From Janthinobacterium violaceinigrum (lineage in GTDB: Bacteria > Pseudomonadota > Gammaproteobacteria > Burkholderiales > Burkholderiaceae_D), in assembly GCF_009208555.1 (NCBI RefSeq), contig NZ_WFLI01000030.1:1-64000 (forward strand): 64,000 bases of DNA, in the 5' to 3' direction. How positions within the stretch are numbered: the first letter of the stretch is position 1; every line of letters starts with the position of its first letter. A program made the position numbers and the translations under genes. Shown in pieces: positions 16,809 to 24,658 of this stretch. The notes under the pieces were generated by a model. That model ran no database searches, was not told where the DNA came from, and saw only the letters and a list, made by a program, of their open reading frames with translations.

Positions 16809-18140
16809 CTACCTTGCGTGCGCCGGCTTCATGCCTCCTTCCGGTTGCGCGCCGCCTTTGCCGATCATGGCCACGCTGACGGCCGAGACAAGGGACGCGA
16901 ACAGGATGTAGCCGACGATGTGCCACGGTTCGCCATTGCCCGTCTTCAGCAGGTAGGTGGCGATGATGGGCGTCAGGCCGCTGGCGAAGATGCCGGAGAA
17001 CTGGTACACGAAGGAGATGCCCGTGTAGCGCACCTTGGCGTCGAACAGGTCGCAGAACAGGGCCGCTTCCGGGCCGTACACGGCCGAATACAGCACGCCC
17101 AGGGGGATGATCACGGAACACCACAGCAGCAGCGGATTGTCGGCGTGGTTCAGCATGATCCAGAAGGCGGGAATCGACGACACGCCCGTGATCAGCGAAC
17201 CCCAGAAAAATACCTTGCTGCGGCCGATGCGGTCCGACAGGCGGCCGAAGAACGGGATGCAGAAGCACATCACGACGGCCGACGCCATCACGCCCATCAG
17301 CGCTTCCGTGCGGGCGATCTTGATGGTGTTGGTCAGGTAGGTGATGGAAAACACGCCGAAGATATTGAAGAACACGCCGTCGATATAGCGCGCGCCCATG
17401 CCTTTCAAGACGTTGCCCGGATAGCGTTTCAAGAGGTCGAAGAACGGGATCTGCGTCTCCGCGTTCTTTTCCTTGACGGCCTGGAATTCCGGCGTTTCCA
17501 TCACGTTCAAACGTATCCACATGCCGATGAAGACGAGGGCCGCCGACAGGATGAAGGCCACGCGCCAGCCCCAGGACAGGAACTGCGCGTCCGTCAGGCT
17601 GTACGACAGGATCGCTACCACGCCGGAAGCGAGGCACAGGCCGATGGCCAGGCCGATCTGCGGCAGGCTCGCATAGAAGCCGCGCTCCTTCGGCGGCGCA
17701 TATTCATACGCCATCAGCACGGCGCCGCCCCATTCGCCGCCCAGGCCGATGCCCTGCAGCACGCGCAGGAACAGCAGCAAGCCTGGCGCCCAGTAGCCGA
17801 TATGGTCGTAGGTGGGCAGCACGCCGATCAGGAAGGTGGAAATGCCCATGATCATCAGGGTCATGACCAGCATGCTCTTGCGGCCGATCTTGTCGCCGAA
17901 GTGGCCGAAGATCACGCCGCCGATGGGACGCGACAAGAAGCCCACGGCAAAGGTGCCATAGGCCAGCATGGTCGAAACGAGCGGATCGCCGCCCGGGAAA
18001 TACAGTTTGCTGAACACGATGCCGGCCACCACGCCGTATAAAAAGAAGTCGTACCACTCGATGGTGGCGCCGATCACGCTGGCCATCACGACTTTCCGTA
18101 GCTCTTTGGCCTTTTTCGGATTGCGCGGATTGTTATCCAT
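16809..18140 (-). CDS. MFS transporter, metabolite:H+ symporter (MHS) family
   Basis: Inner-membrane symporter of 443 residues, about twelve hydrophobic segments. MHS hallmarks are ASVIGATIEWYDFFLYG at the N terminus, RPIGGVIFGHFGDKIGRKSML, and RVLQGIGLGGEWGGAVLMAYEYAPPKERG. Members import shikimate, dicarboxylates, proline/betaine or aromatic acids; substrate is not deducible here. GGAGA lies nine bases before the ATG. The adjacent GMC oxidoreductase on the same strand may act on the imported compound, and the divergent IclR gene may regulate both; this is inference. Confidence 0.88.
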   Translation of the reverse strand: MDNNPRNPKKAKELRKVVMASVIGATIEWYDFFLYGVVAGIVFSKLYFPGGDPLVSTMLAYGTFAVGFLSRPIGGVIFGHFGDKIGRKSMLVMTLMIMGISTFLIGVLPTYDHIGYWAPGLLLFLRVLQGIGLGGEWGGAVLMAYEYAPPKERGFYASLPQIGLAIGLCLASGVVAILSYSLTDAQFLSWGWRVAFILSAALVFIGMWIRLNVMETPEFQAVKEKNAETQIPFFDLLKRYPGNVLKGMGARYIDGVFFNIFGVFSITYLTNTIKIARTEALMGVMASAVVMCFCIPFFGRLSDRIGRSKVFFWGSLITGVSSIPAFWIMLNHADNPLLLWCSVIIPLGVLYSAVYGPEAALFCDLFDAKVRYTGISFVYQFSGIFASGLTPIIATYLLKTGNGEPWHIVGYILFASLVSAVSVAMIGKGGAQPEGGMKPAHAR

Positions 18141-18154
18141 AATATCTAGTCTCC

Positions 18155-18168
18155 AATCGATATCGATT
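18155..18168. promoter_or_regulatory. 14-base perfect palindrome upstream of the MHS gene
   Basis: AATCGATATCGATT lies 14-27 bases ahead of the MHS start codon, next to its ribosome site. A regulator site is possible, but a chance palindrome in AT-richer leader DNA cannot be excluded. Confidence 0.35.
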
Positions 18169-18208
18169 ATGTGTTTTTTGATGCTGGGCTGCTTGCCGAG
18201 TCATTGGA

Positions 18209-18228
18209 GGCGGGCCGCTCTGCCCGCC
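18209..18228 (-). terminator. hairpin downstream of the GMC oxidoreductase gene
   Basis: GGCGGGC (18209-18215) pairs with GCCCGCC (18222-18228), loop of six. It lies 36 bases after the GMC stop on the minus strand. No T tract follows, so factor-dependent termination or an mRNA-stabilising hairpin is as likely. Confidence 0.45.
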
Positions 18229-18264
18229 GTTGGCATCCTCCTTGCTGGGAATGGAACGGGTGGG

Positions 18265-19881
18265 TCAGGCCGCCTGCGGCAGGCGCACGGCGTCCGCCAG
18301 GATCATGTCGGCCGCTTTTTCGGCGATCATGATGGTGGGCGCATTCGTATTGCCCGAGACGATTTCCGGCATGATCGACGCATCGACCACGCGCAGGTTC
18401 TGCAAGCCATGCACGCGCAGGCGGTCGTCGACGACGGCCATGGCGTCGTGGCCCATCTTGCAGGTGCCGCTGGGGTGGTAGATGGACTGGCTGAAACGGC
18501 GCGCCGCGTCCAGCAGCTGCGCATCCGTCTCGAACTGCGGGCCGGGCACGAACTCGGAAATGATGTGCGGCGCCAGCGATGGCGCGGCGGCGATGCGGCG
18601 CGCCACGCGCAGGGCGGCAATCGCCGTCTGCTGGTCGCGGGGATCGGACAGGTAGTTCGGGTAGATGCCCGGGTAGGCGAGGGGATCGCTGGATTTGATC
18701 GACACGTGGCCGCGGCTGTGCGGGCGCAGCTGGCACACGGACGAGGTGAACGCGGAAAACGGATGCGCGCCTTCGCCCGGCTTGTCGGCGCTCAGCGGCT
18801 GCATGTGGAACTGGATGTCGGGCCGCGTGACTTCGGGCGAAGACCTGGTAAATACCGTCACCTGGCTCGCTGCCAAGGTGAGGGGGCCGGAGCGGGAAAA
18901 CACATATTGGATGCCCACCCACAGCTTGCCCCACAGGCTGTTGACTTCATCGTTCAGGGTTTTCAGGCGCGTCTTGAAGACCAGGCGGATCTGCAGGTGG
19001 TCTTGCAGGTTCTGCCCCACGCCGGGCAAGTCGTGCACGAGCGGCACGCCCACGTCCGCCAGCAGGGCGCGCGGGCCCACGCCCGAGCATTGCAGGATCT
19101 GCGGCGAGCCGATGGCGCCCGCGCATAAAATCACTTCGCCGCCGGCACGCGCCTGGCGCAGCTGGCCATCCTGCCTGTACTCGATGCCGACGGCGCGCTT
19201 GCCCTCGAACAGCACGCGCGTGATCTGCGCGCGCACTTCCACGCGCAGGTTGGCGCGCTTGCGGGCCGGACGCAAGAAGGCTTTCGCTGTGCTCCAGCGC
19301 AAGCCCTTGCTGGCCGTCTGCTGGAAGTAGCCCACGCCTTCCTGCGTGGCGCCGTTGTAATCGGCATTGAAGGGGATGCCGCTTTCCGTGGCGCCCGCAA
19401 TAAAATGTTCGGCGATGGGACGGCGCAGGCGCAGGTCCGACACTTTCAATGGACCGCCCACGCCGTGGTAATCGCTGGCGCCCCGTTCCTGGTCTTCCGA
19501 TTTCTTGAAATAGGGCAGCACCTCGGCATAGCTCCAGCCTGCATTGCCCAGCTCGGCCCAGCGGTCGTAATCCTCTTTCTGGCCCCGCACGTACAGCAAG
19601 CCGTTGAGCGAGCTGGAGCCGCCCAGCACCTTGCCGCGCGGCCATTGCAACTGGCGTCCGGCGATGCCGGCGTCCGCCTCCGTGCGGTAGCACCAGTCCA
19701 GGTTCGGGTCGTGCATGGTCTTGAAATAGCCGACCGGCACGTGTATCCAGGGATTGTTGTCCTTGCCGCCCGCTTCCAGCAGCAGCACCTGGTTGCCGCT
19801 GTCGTGCGACAGGCGGTTGGCCAGCACGCAGCCGGCCGAACCGGCACCGACAACGATGTAATCGTAGTGTGTTTGCAACAT
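18265..19881 (-). CDS. GMC family FAD-dependent oxidoreductase (choline dehydrogenase-like)
   Basis: Flavoprotein alcohol dehydrogenase/oxidase, 538 residues. FAD-binding YIVVGAGSAGCVLANRLS at the N terminus, GMC signature 1 around PRGKVLGGSSSLNGLLYVRG, signature 2 GAIGSPQILQCSGVGP, and the C-terminal catalytic HPSGTCKMG plus NTNAPTIMIAEKAADMI. Length and motifs resemble BetA/AlkJ. No betaine genes adjoin, so an alcohol other than choline is likely. ATG 19881 has AGGAGA upstream; a longer frame lacks support. Divergent from the IclR gene, which may control it. Confidence 0.88.
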   Translation of the reverse strand: MLQTHYDYIVVGAGSAGCVLANRLSHDSGNQVLLLEAGGKDNNPWIHVPVGYFKTMHDPNLDWCYRTEADAGIAGRQLQWPRGKVLGGSSSLNGLLYVRGQKEDYDRWAELGNAGWSYAEVLPYFKKSEDQERGASDYHGVGGPLKVSDLRLRRPIAEHFIAGATESGIPFNADYNGATQEGVGYFQQTASKGLRWSTAKAFLRPARKRANLRVEVRAQITRVLFEGKRAVGIEYRQDGQLRQARAGGEVILCAGAIGSPQILQCSGVGPRALLADVGVPLVHDLPGVGQNLQDHLQIRLVFKTRLKTLNDEVNSLWGKLWVGIQYVFSRSGPLTLAASQVTVFTRSSPEVTRPDIQFHMQPLSADKPGEGAHPFSAFTSSVCQLRPHSRGHVSIKSSDPLAYPGIYPNYLSDPRDQQTAIAALRVARRIAAAPSLAPHIISEFVPGPQFETDAQLLDAARRFSQSIYHPSGTCKMGHDAMAVVDDRLRVHGLQNLRVVDASIMPEIVSGNTNAPTIMIAEKAADMILADAVRLPQAA

Positions 19882-19961
19882 TGCTCTTGTCTCCTGCGTT
19901 GCGGTATCGAGCCGCCTCGGCGGGCGTTTTTTGCGATACACTGGTCTTTATTGATTATTTT

Positions 19962-19978
19962 TGGAACATCTGGTTCCA
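19962..19978. promoter_or_regulatory. perfect 6-5-6 palindrome between GMC and IclR genes, possible IclR operator
   Basis: TGGAAC-ATCTG-GTTCCA. IclR-family regulators commonly bind short palindromes with GGAA/TTCC half-sites, so self-regulation or control of the divergent oxidoreductase is plausible. The site lies in the 163-base intergenic region, 67 bases before the IclR start. Confidence 0.55.
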
Positions 19979-20044
19979 TTTATAAAAGACGTGCAGCACC
20001 GGGACAAGCGGAAACCACCGCATACGCGAGAGGTGAAACAGAAC

Positions 20045-20893
20045 ATGCATGATGCGTTTCAAAAACGGCCGGCCGAGGCCGAAGAGAGTGGTGCGGCGGG
20101 TGGACAGGCAGGCGCCGCTGCCGCGGCCAGTCATGGCGACGAGGCGCGGGGCTTGCGCGTGCTGCGCCTGATCGAGCACCTGGCCAGCGCCAGCCAGCCC
20201 CTGACCCTGTCGCAGCTGGCCGCGCGCATGCAGGTGCCCAAGGCCAGCATGATGCGTTTGCTCGATACCCTGGAACAGCATGGCTATGTGCTGCGCACGC
20301 CCGTGGGACGCGGCTATGTGCCCGGCGCCGCGTCCACCAACCTCGCGCTGGCCACCCTGCGCAACAATGCCCTGATCCGCGTGAGCCGCAGCATCCTGGG
20401 CACCCTGGTGGCGGCCACGGGCGAGACGTGCAATCTCGCCATTCCCGAGGGCAATGCGATCGTGTACGTGGACCGGGTGGAAACCCAGGAACCGCTGCGA
20501 TTGCACCTGGTGCTGGGCACGCGCGCGCCCATGCATTGCACGGCCAGCGGCAAGCTCTTCCTGGCGCACATGACGTTACTGGAGCGGCGCGAATTGCTGG
20601 CCATGCTGACCCTGCAGGCGCGCACGCCGAAAAGCATCACGGACCCCGTGCTGCTCGAGCGCGAGATCGTGCGCATCGCCCGCCTGGGCATCGGCATCGA
20701 TGACGAGGAATTCGTGCACGGCATGGTGGCCGTGGCCGTGCCCATCTGCGCGGCCGACGGGCGCATCGTGGCGGCCGTGGCCTGCCACGCGCCCGTGGCG
20801 CGCAAATCCGTGGAACAGTTGCTGCAGCACGTGCCGCAGCTGAAGGAGGCGGCCGTGAAACTGCGGCCGCTATTGCTGGCGGAAAGCCACTAA
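20045..20893 (+). CDS. IclR family transcriptional regulator
   Basis: 282 residues: Ala/Gly-rich N-terminal tail, winged helix-turn-helix (LRVLRLIEHLASASQPLTLSQLAARM followed by KASMMRLLDTLEQHGYV) and the IclR effector domain with MHCTASGKLFLA and IDDEEFVHGMVAVAVPI. ATG 20045 has GAGAGGTGAA upstream and is preferred to a TTG at 19961, which lies at the palindromic site. Ends in a four-base convergent overlap with pfp (CTAA), leaving no room for a terminator. Probable targets are the divergent GMC gene and perhaps the MHS symporter. Confidence 0.88.
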   Translation: MHDAFQKRPAEAEESGAAGGQAGAAAAASHGDEARGLRVLRLIEHLASASQPLTLSQLAARMQVPKASMMRLLDTLEQHGYVLRTPVGRGYVPGAASTNLALATLRNNALIRVSRSILGTLVAATGETCNLAIPEGNAIVYVDRVETQEPLRLHLVLGTRAPMHCTASGKLFLAHMTLLERRELLAMLTLQARTPKSITDPVLLEREIVRIARLGIGIDDEEFVHGMVAVAVPICAADGRIVAAVACHAPVARKSVEQLLQHVPQLKEAAVKLRPLLLAESH

Positions 20894-22116
20894 GGCTTCA
20901 AGACTTTCGCTACCTTGGCGGCGCGCAGGCGGAAGGCGTCCGGCATGCCGGAACCGAGCAGCGGACGCAGATACAGGCGGAAGGCATCCGTCACATCCGT
21001 GCCGCTGGCGCTGATGAACTCATCTTCCATGGTGCGCGTCTTGCCCGCCACATCGGAAAGGGGCAGCAACTCGTAATCGACGGAATAAAAGCCCGTGCGC
21101 TTGATGGCGACGGAACCGTCGCGCTCGCCCCACATGGCGAACTGCACGGCCTTTTCGCCCACTTCCCTCGCTTCGCGCTGGTCCACGTCGGAGACGCAGC
21201 CGATGAAGGAGCGCTGCAGATAGCCGAAGGTATCGCCGCGCACGCGCTTGATGCCCAGCTTGGCCTTGATCTCGTCGCACAGCAGGTCGGCCAGCGCGCC
21301 CGTGCCCGACAACTGCACGTTGCCGTGCGCATCGCGTTCCACCTCATTGCCTACCTGTTTGGCCAGCAGGCTGGCGATCGGTTCGCCCGACGCATCGTGG
21401 ATGCCTTCCGACACGGCGATCACGCAGCGGCCATATTTTGCATACGTGGCTTGTACGTCGGCGAGGAAGTTCTCCAACACGAAGACGCGCTCGGGCAGGT
21501 AGATCAAATGTGGGCCGTCGTCGGGGAACTTCTTGCCCAGCGCCGAGGCGGCCGTCAGAAAGCCCGCGTGGCGGCCCATCACCACGCCCACGTAGACGCC
21601 AGGCAACGCCGCGTTGTCGAGGTTGGCGCCCGCGAACGCCTGCGCGACGAAGCGCGCGGCCGAGGGAAAGCCCGGCGTGTGGTCGCTGCCCACCAGGTCG
21701 TTGTCGATGGTTTTCGGGATGTGGATGCAGCGCAGCGGATAGCCGGCCTTGTGCGCTTCCTCGCTGACGATGCGCACCGTGTCGGACGAGTCATTGCCGC
21801 CGATGTAAAAGAAGTGTTCGATCTCGTGCGCGCGCAGCACTTCGAAGATTTGCTGGCAGTAGGCGATGTCCGGCTTGTCGCGCGTGGAGCCCAGCGCCGA
21901 GGACGGCGTGGCGGCCACCAGCTCCAGGTTGTGGCTGGTTTCCTGCGTCAGGTCGACGAACTCTTCATTGATGATGCCGCGCACGCCGTGCAGCGCGCCA
22001 TACACGCGCGTGACGTGCTGGAAGCGCCGCGATTCGAGCACCACGCCCACCAGCGACTGGTTGATGACGGCGGTGGGACCGCCTCCCTGGGCGACAAGAA
22101 TTTTTCCAGACGGCAT
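20890..22116 (-). CDS. pfp: pyrophosphate-dependent 6-phosphofructokinase
   Basis: Phosphofructokinase, 408 residues. The substrate motif is PKTIDND (134-140; catalytic Asp138) and the phosphoryl-donor loop is GGNDS (106-110). In ATP enzymes of the E. coli type the corresponding positions are Gly in GGDGS and PGTIDND; Asp109 and Lys135 are the residues associated with PPi use. The donor call therefore follows known family rules, not assay. PPi enzymes work reversibly in glycolysis and gluconeogenesis. GAGGAAA precedes the ATG; the S9 peptidase gene lies 33 bases upstream on the same strand. Confidence 0.85.
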   Translation of the reverse strand: MPSGKILVAQGGGPTAVINQSLVGVVLESRRFQHVTRVYGALHGVRGIINEEFVDLTQETSHNLELVAATPSSALGSTRDKPDIAYCQQIFEVLRAHEIEHFFYIGGNDSSDTVRIVSEEAHKAGYPLRCIHIPKTIDNDLVGSDHTPGFPSAARFVAQAFAGANLDNAALPGVYVGVVMGRHAGFLTAASALGKKFPDDGPHLIYLPERVFVLENFLADVQATYAKYGRCVIAVSEGIHDASGEPIASLLAKQVGNEVERDAHGNVQLSGTGALADLLCDEIKAKLGIKRVRGDTFGYLQRSFIGCVSDVDQREAREVGEKAVQFAMWGERDGSVAIKRTGFYSVDYELLPLSDVAGKTRTMEDEFISASGTDVTDAFRLYLRPLLGSGMPDAFRLRAAKVAKVLKP

Positions 22117-22149
22117 GGGATTTCCTCGTAAATGGAACGGCCCTCCAGC

Positions 22150-24156
22150 CTACTCCTTTTTTGCCGGGGTGCTGTCTTTTCCGATATTCCTGTCGAGAAA
22201 TTTCTCCACGCGGCCCCAGAAATCGATGCGGTTCTGCGGCAGCGTCCAGCCATGCCCCTCTTCCTCGTACACCACCCATTCGACATCGCGGTTATGCTGT
22301 TTGACGGCCGCATAAAACTGCTTGCCGTGATACAGCGGCACGCGCCGGTCGGCCGCGCCATACGCCAGCAGCAGGGGCTGGGTGATGCGCGCCGCCTGGG
22401 CGATGGGCGAGGTGGCCTGGAACTGGGCGGCGTTGGCCGTCCGGTCGCCGATCAGCTCGGGCATGCCGTACTGTTTCCAGTCGTCGCCAAGGTCGGATTT
22501 GAAGCTCCAATGGCCGCTGTACAACAGGTTGATATCGGTCACGCCCACCCAGTCGATGGCGCAGCGGAACAGGTCGGGATCGTTGACCAGGCCCATCAGG
22601 GCGGCATAGCCGCCATAGCTGGCGCCCGCGATGCAGATGCGGCGCGGATCGGCGATGCCCTGCCCGATGGCCCAGCGCGCGCCGTCGGCGATATCGTCTT
22701 GCATCTTCAAGCCCCATTGCTTCCAGCCGGCGCGGAAATGCCTGCTGCCGAAGCCTGTGCTGCCGCGAAATTCCGGTTGCAGTACGGCATAGCCGCGCGA
22801 GGCAAGAAATTGCACCTGGGCATCCCATTGCCAGGAACTGCCGCGCAGGTACGGGCCGCCATGCACGAGCACGACCAGCGGCAATGGCTTGCCGCTGCCG
22901 CCGTTGGGCACCGTGAGCCAGGCTGGAATATCCAGGCCGTCGCGCACCTTGTAGCGCACCAGCTGCTGTTCGCTCATCTGCCCTGGCTGGATGAGCGGCT
23001 GCGTTTCGCCGATGATGCTCAGCTTGCCCGTGTCGCTGTTAAACAGCGTGAATTTGCCGGGCTGCCGGTCTGAATAGGACGTCACCAGCATGAAGGGCGT
23101 GGCGGGCCGCGCCGCCAGCGATACCAGGTTGATGGTATTGGGTAATAGGGCATCGATGCGCGCCTGCGTGGCCGCCATGGCCGGGTCGAACCAGCGTGTG
23201 GCGAGCGCGTCGCTCAGATGCCGCACGCCCAGCAGCTTGCCTTGCCGGACGATCAGATTGCCGCTGAAGTCATACCCATCGAGCGAGACGAAGGGCGTGG
23301 GTACGATGCGGTTGCCGGCCAGGTCGTAGGCATGCACGGACAGCGTGTCGTTGCCCATGCGGGCACTCACATACAAGGTGCCATCGGGGCCGAAGGACAG
23401 GGGCGTGAAGGCATCGGGGCCGCCGAGGTAGGCGTCGAACTGGGCCAGCTGGCGCCATCCGCCGCTGTCCGGATCAAGGTACTGCACGCTTTCGATATTG
23501 CGTTCGCGGGTGACCGCCAGGCGCGGTTCGCCGTTCTGGTCCAGCAGCCAGCGCCGCACCTTGCCCGGCGGCTTGACGCTCGTGCTGCGGCCCGTGAGCG
23601 TGTCCAGCAGGCGCAGGCTTTCATAATCCGCTTCGCCGGTCGGTGTGTACACCGTGCTGCGGACATAGACGGCACTGGAATGTTGCGCGCCGCGCTGGCC
23701 CGTCAGATAGGTATGCCAGGGCAGCAGCTTGTAGATCGAGGTGGAGCGGATCAGTTCCGCGCTGCGTGCCGCCAGCAGGCGGAAATCGCTGCCGTCGCGG
23801 TTGACGGCAAACAGGCCCGGCCCGTAGCGCAGGTCGCCGGGCGCGGTCTGGAGGTCGCGCGTGTTCAGTATCAGGCGCTCGTCGTTGACCCATTCGACGT
23901 CGCCCACATCGACGTCGCTGAATTGCGCCACGACCTTGATGCTGTTATCGAGCAGGTTGACGACGGCCAGCCGTTCGCGCTTGTTCGGACCGTTGACTTT
24001 GACGGCGAGGTGGCGCGCGTCGGGCGACAGCAGGGCGCCGCTGAATTCGGGATTGGAAAAGAAGGCCGACACAGGCGGCGCGGCTTGCGCACCGGCGTTC
24101 GTGGCGACGAGGAAAACGGCCGCCAGGGCGGCGCGCAGGAAATGCAATAGGGTCAT
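22150..24156 (-). CDS. S9 family (prolyl oligopeptidase-like) secreted serine peptidase
   Basis: 668 residues: signal peptide (residues 1 to about 25, ending AGAQA), a beta-propeller-like N-terminal domain to about residue 400, and a C-terminal alpha/beta-hydrolase domain. Nucleophile Ser513 in GASYGG, Asp603 in GAADRRV, His635 in EEEGHGW, and oxyanion region VHGGPYLRG. Resembles dipeptidyl/acyl aminoacyl peptidases of subfamily S9C. Predicted periplasmic. Its start overlaps the stop of an upstream short gene that is an internally deleted relative. Confidence 0.9.
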   Translation of the reverse strand: MTLLHFLRAALAAVFLVATNAGAQAAPPVSAFFSNPEFSGALLSPDARHLAVKVNGPNKRERLAVVNLLDNSIKVVAQFSDVDVGDVEWVNDERLILNTRDLQTAPGDLRYGPGLFAVNRDGSDFRLLAARSAELIRSTSIYKLLPWHTYLTGQRGAQHSSAVYVRSTVYTPTGEADYESLRLLDTLTGRSTSVKPPGKVRRWLLDQNGEPRLAVTRERNIESVQYLDPDSGGWRQLAQFDAYLGGPDAFTPLSFGPDGTLYVSARMGNDTLSVHAYDLAGNRIVPTPFVSLDGYDFSGNLIVRQGKLLGVRHLSDALATRWFDPAMAATQARIDALLPNTINLVSLAARPATPFMLVTSYSDRQPGKFTLFNSDTGKLSIIGETQPLIQPGQMSEQQLVRYKVRDGLDIPAWLTVPNGGSGKPLPLVVLVHGGPYLRGSSWQWDAQVQFLASRGYAVLQPEFRGSTGFGSRHFRAGWKQWGLKMQDDIADGARWAIGQGIADPRRICIAGASYGGYAALMGLVNDPDLFRCAIDWVGVTDINLLYSGHWSFKSDLGDDWKQYGMPELIGDRTANAAQFQATSPIAQAARITQPLLLAYGAADRRVPLYHGKQFYAAVKQHNRDVEWVVYEEEGHGWTLPQNRIDFWGRVEKFLDRNIGKDSTPAKKE

Positions 24157-24548
24157 GGCTGAGCGGGATCGGGGGTTAGCGGGGGGGCATTGTGGCGGGC
24201 CAGGAATTGCTCGACTTTGCGCCAGAAGTCGATGCGGTTGCCGGGCAGTGTCAAGCCCTGGCCTTCATCGTCATAGCGCAGCCATTCCGCGTTCGGGTTG
24301 CCTTGCCGGATGGCCTGGTACAGGCTGGCGGCGTCGCTGGCGGCGTCGCTGGCGGCAATTCGACGGTCGAGCTGTCCATGCGCCAGCAGCACGCCGCTCA
24401 GCGCGGCATTCTCGAAAAACTGCTCCGTGGGCAAGGCTGCCGTGACGGTGACGGTTGCCCGGTCGTCGTTCGCGTGGCTGGCGGCAGACAGCAGCAGGAA
24501 AAGCGGGGCGCCGATAGCGCAGAGACGACTGGCAAGACTGGACCGCAT
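24153..24548 (-). pseudogene. internally deleted S9 peptidase paralogue (131-aa relic with signal peptide)
   Basis: An intact 131-codon frame beginning with a signal peptide (to about SHA, residue 26). FFENAALSGVLL (44-55) matches FFSNPEFSGALL of the adjacent S9 peptidase (32-43), and directly after it AHGQLDRRI and AEWLRYDDEGQGLTLPGNRIDFW match the neighbour's extreme C-terminal part (AYGAADRRV onward). About 550 residues, including the nucleophile Ser, are missing. The catalytic Asp position is kept (Asp61) but His is replaced by Gln97. I infer a tandem duplicate that suffered an in-frame internal deletion; it may still be translated and exported. ATGA overlap with the S9 gene. Confidence 0.7.
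24324..24356. repeat. 12-base tandem repeat, 2.75 copies
   Basis: Unit GCTGGCGGCGTC occurs at 24324-24335 and 24336-24347, with a nine-base partial third copy to 24356. It lies in the S9 relic and encodes the repeated residues Ala-Ser-Asp-Ala. Absent from the neighbouring intact S9 gene, so it arose after or during decay. Confidence 0.8.
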
Positions 24549-24658
24549 CCATGCTCCATGTGGCGTTGCGAAATGTGGTAGTCATTTAAGCACCATTTTC
24601 ACAAGATTAACATCGATGCAGTCGCTCAGGATGTTTCTGTACCTTATTTTTCAGGTCT

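Noticed and set aside
19961..20044. TTG-initiated N-terminal extension of the IclR regulator
   Set aside because: It begins at the palindromic putative operator; ATG 20045 has a better ribosome site and normal family length.
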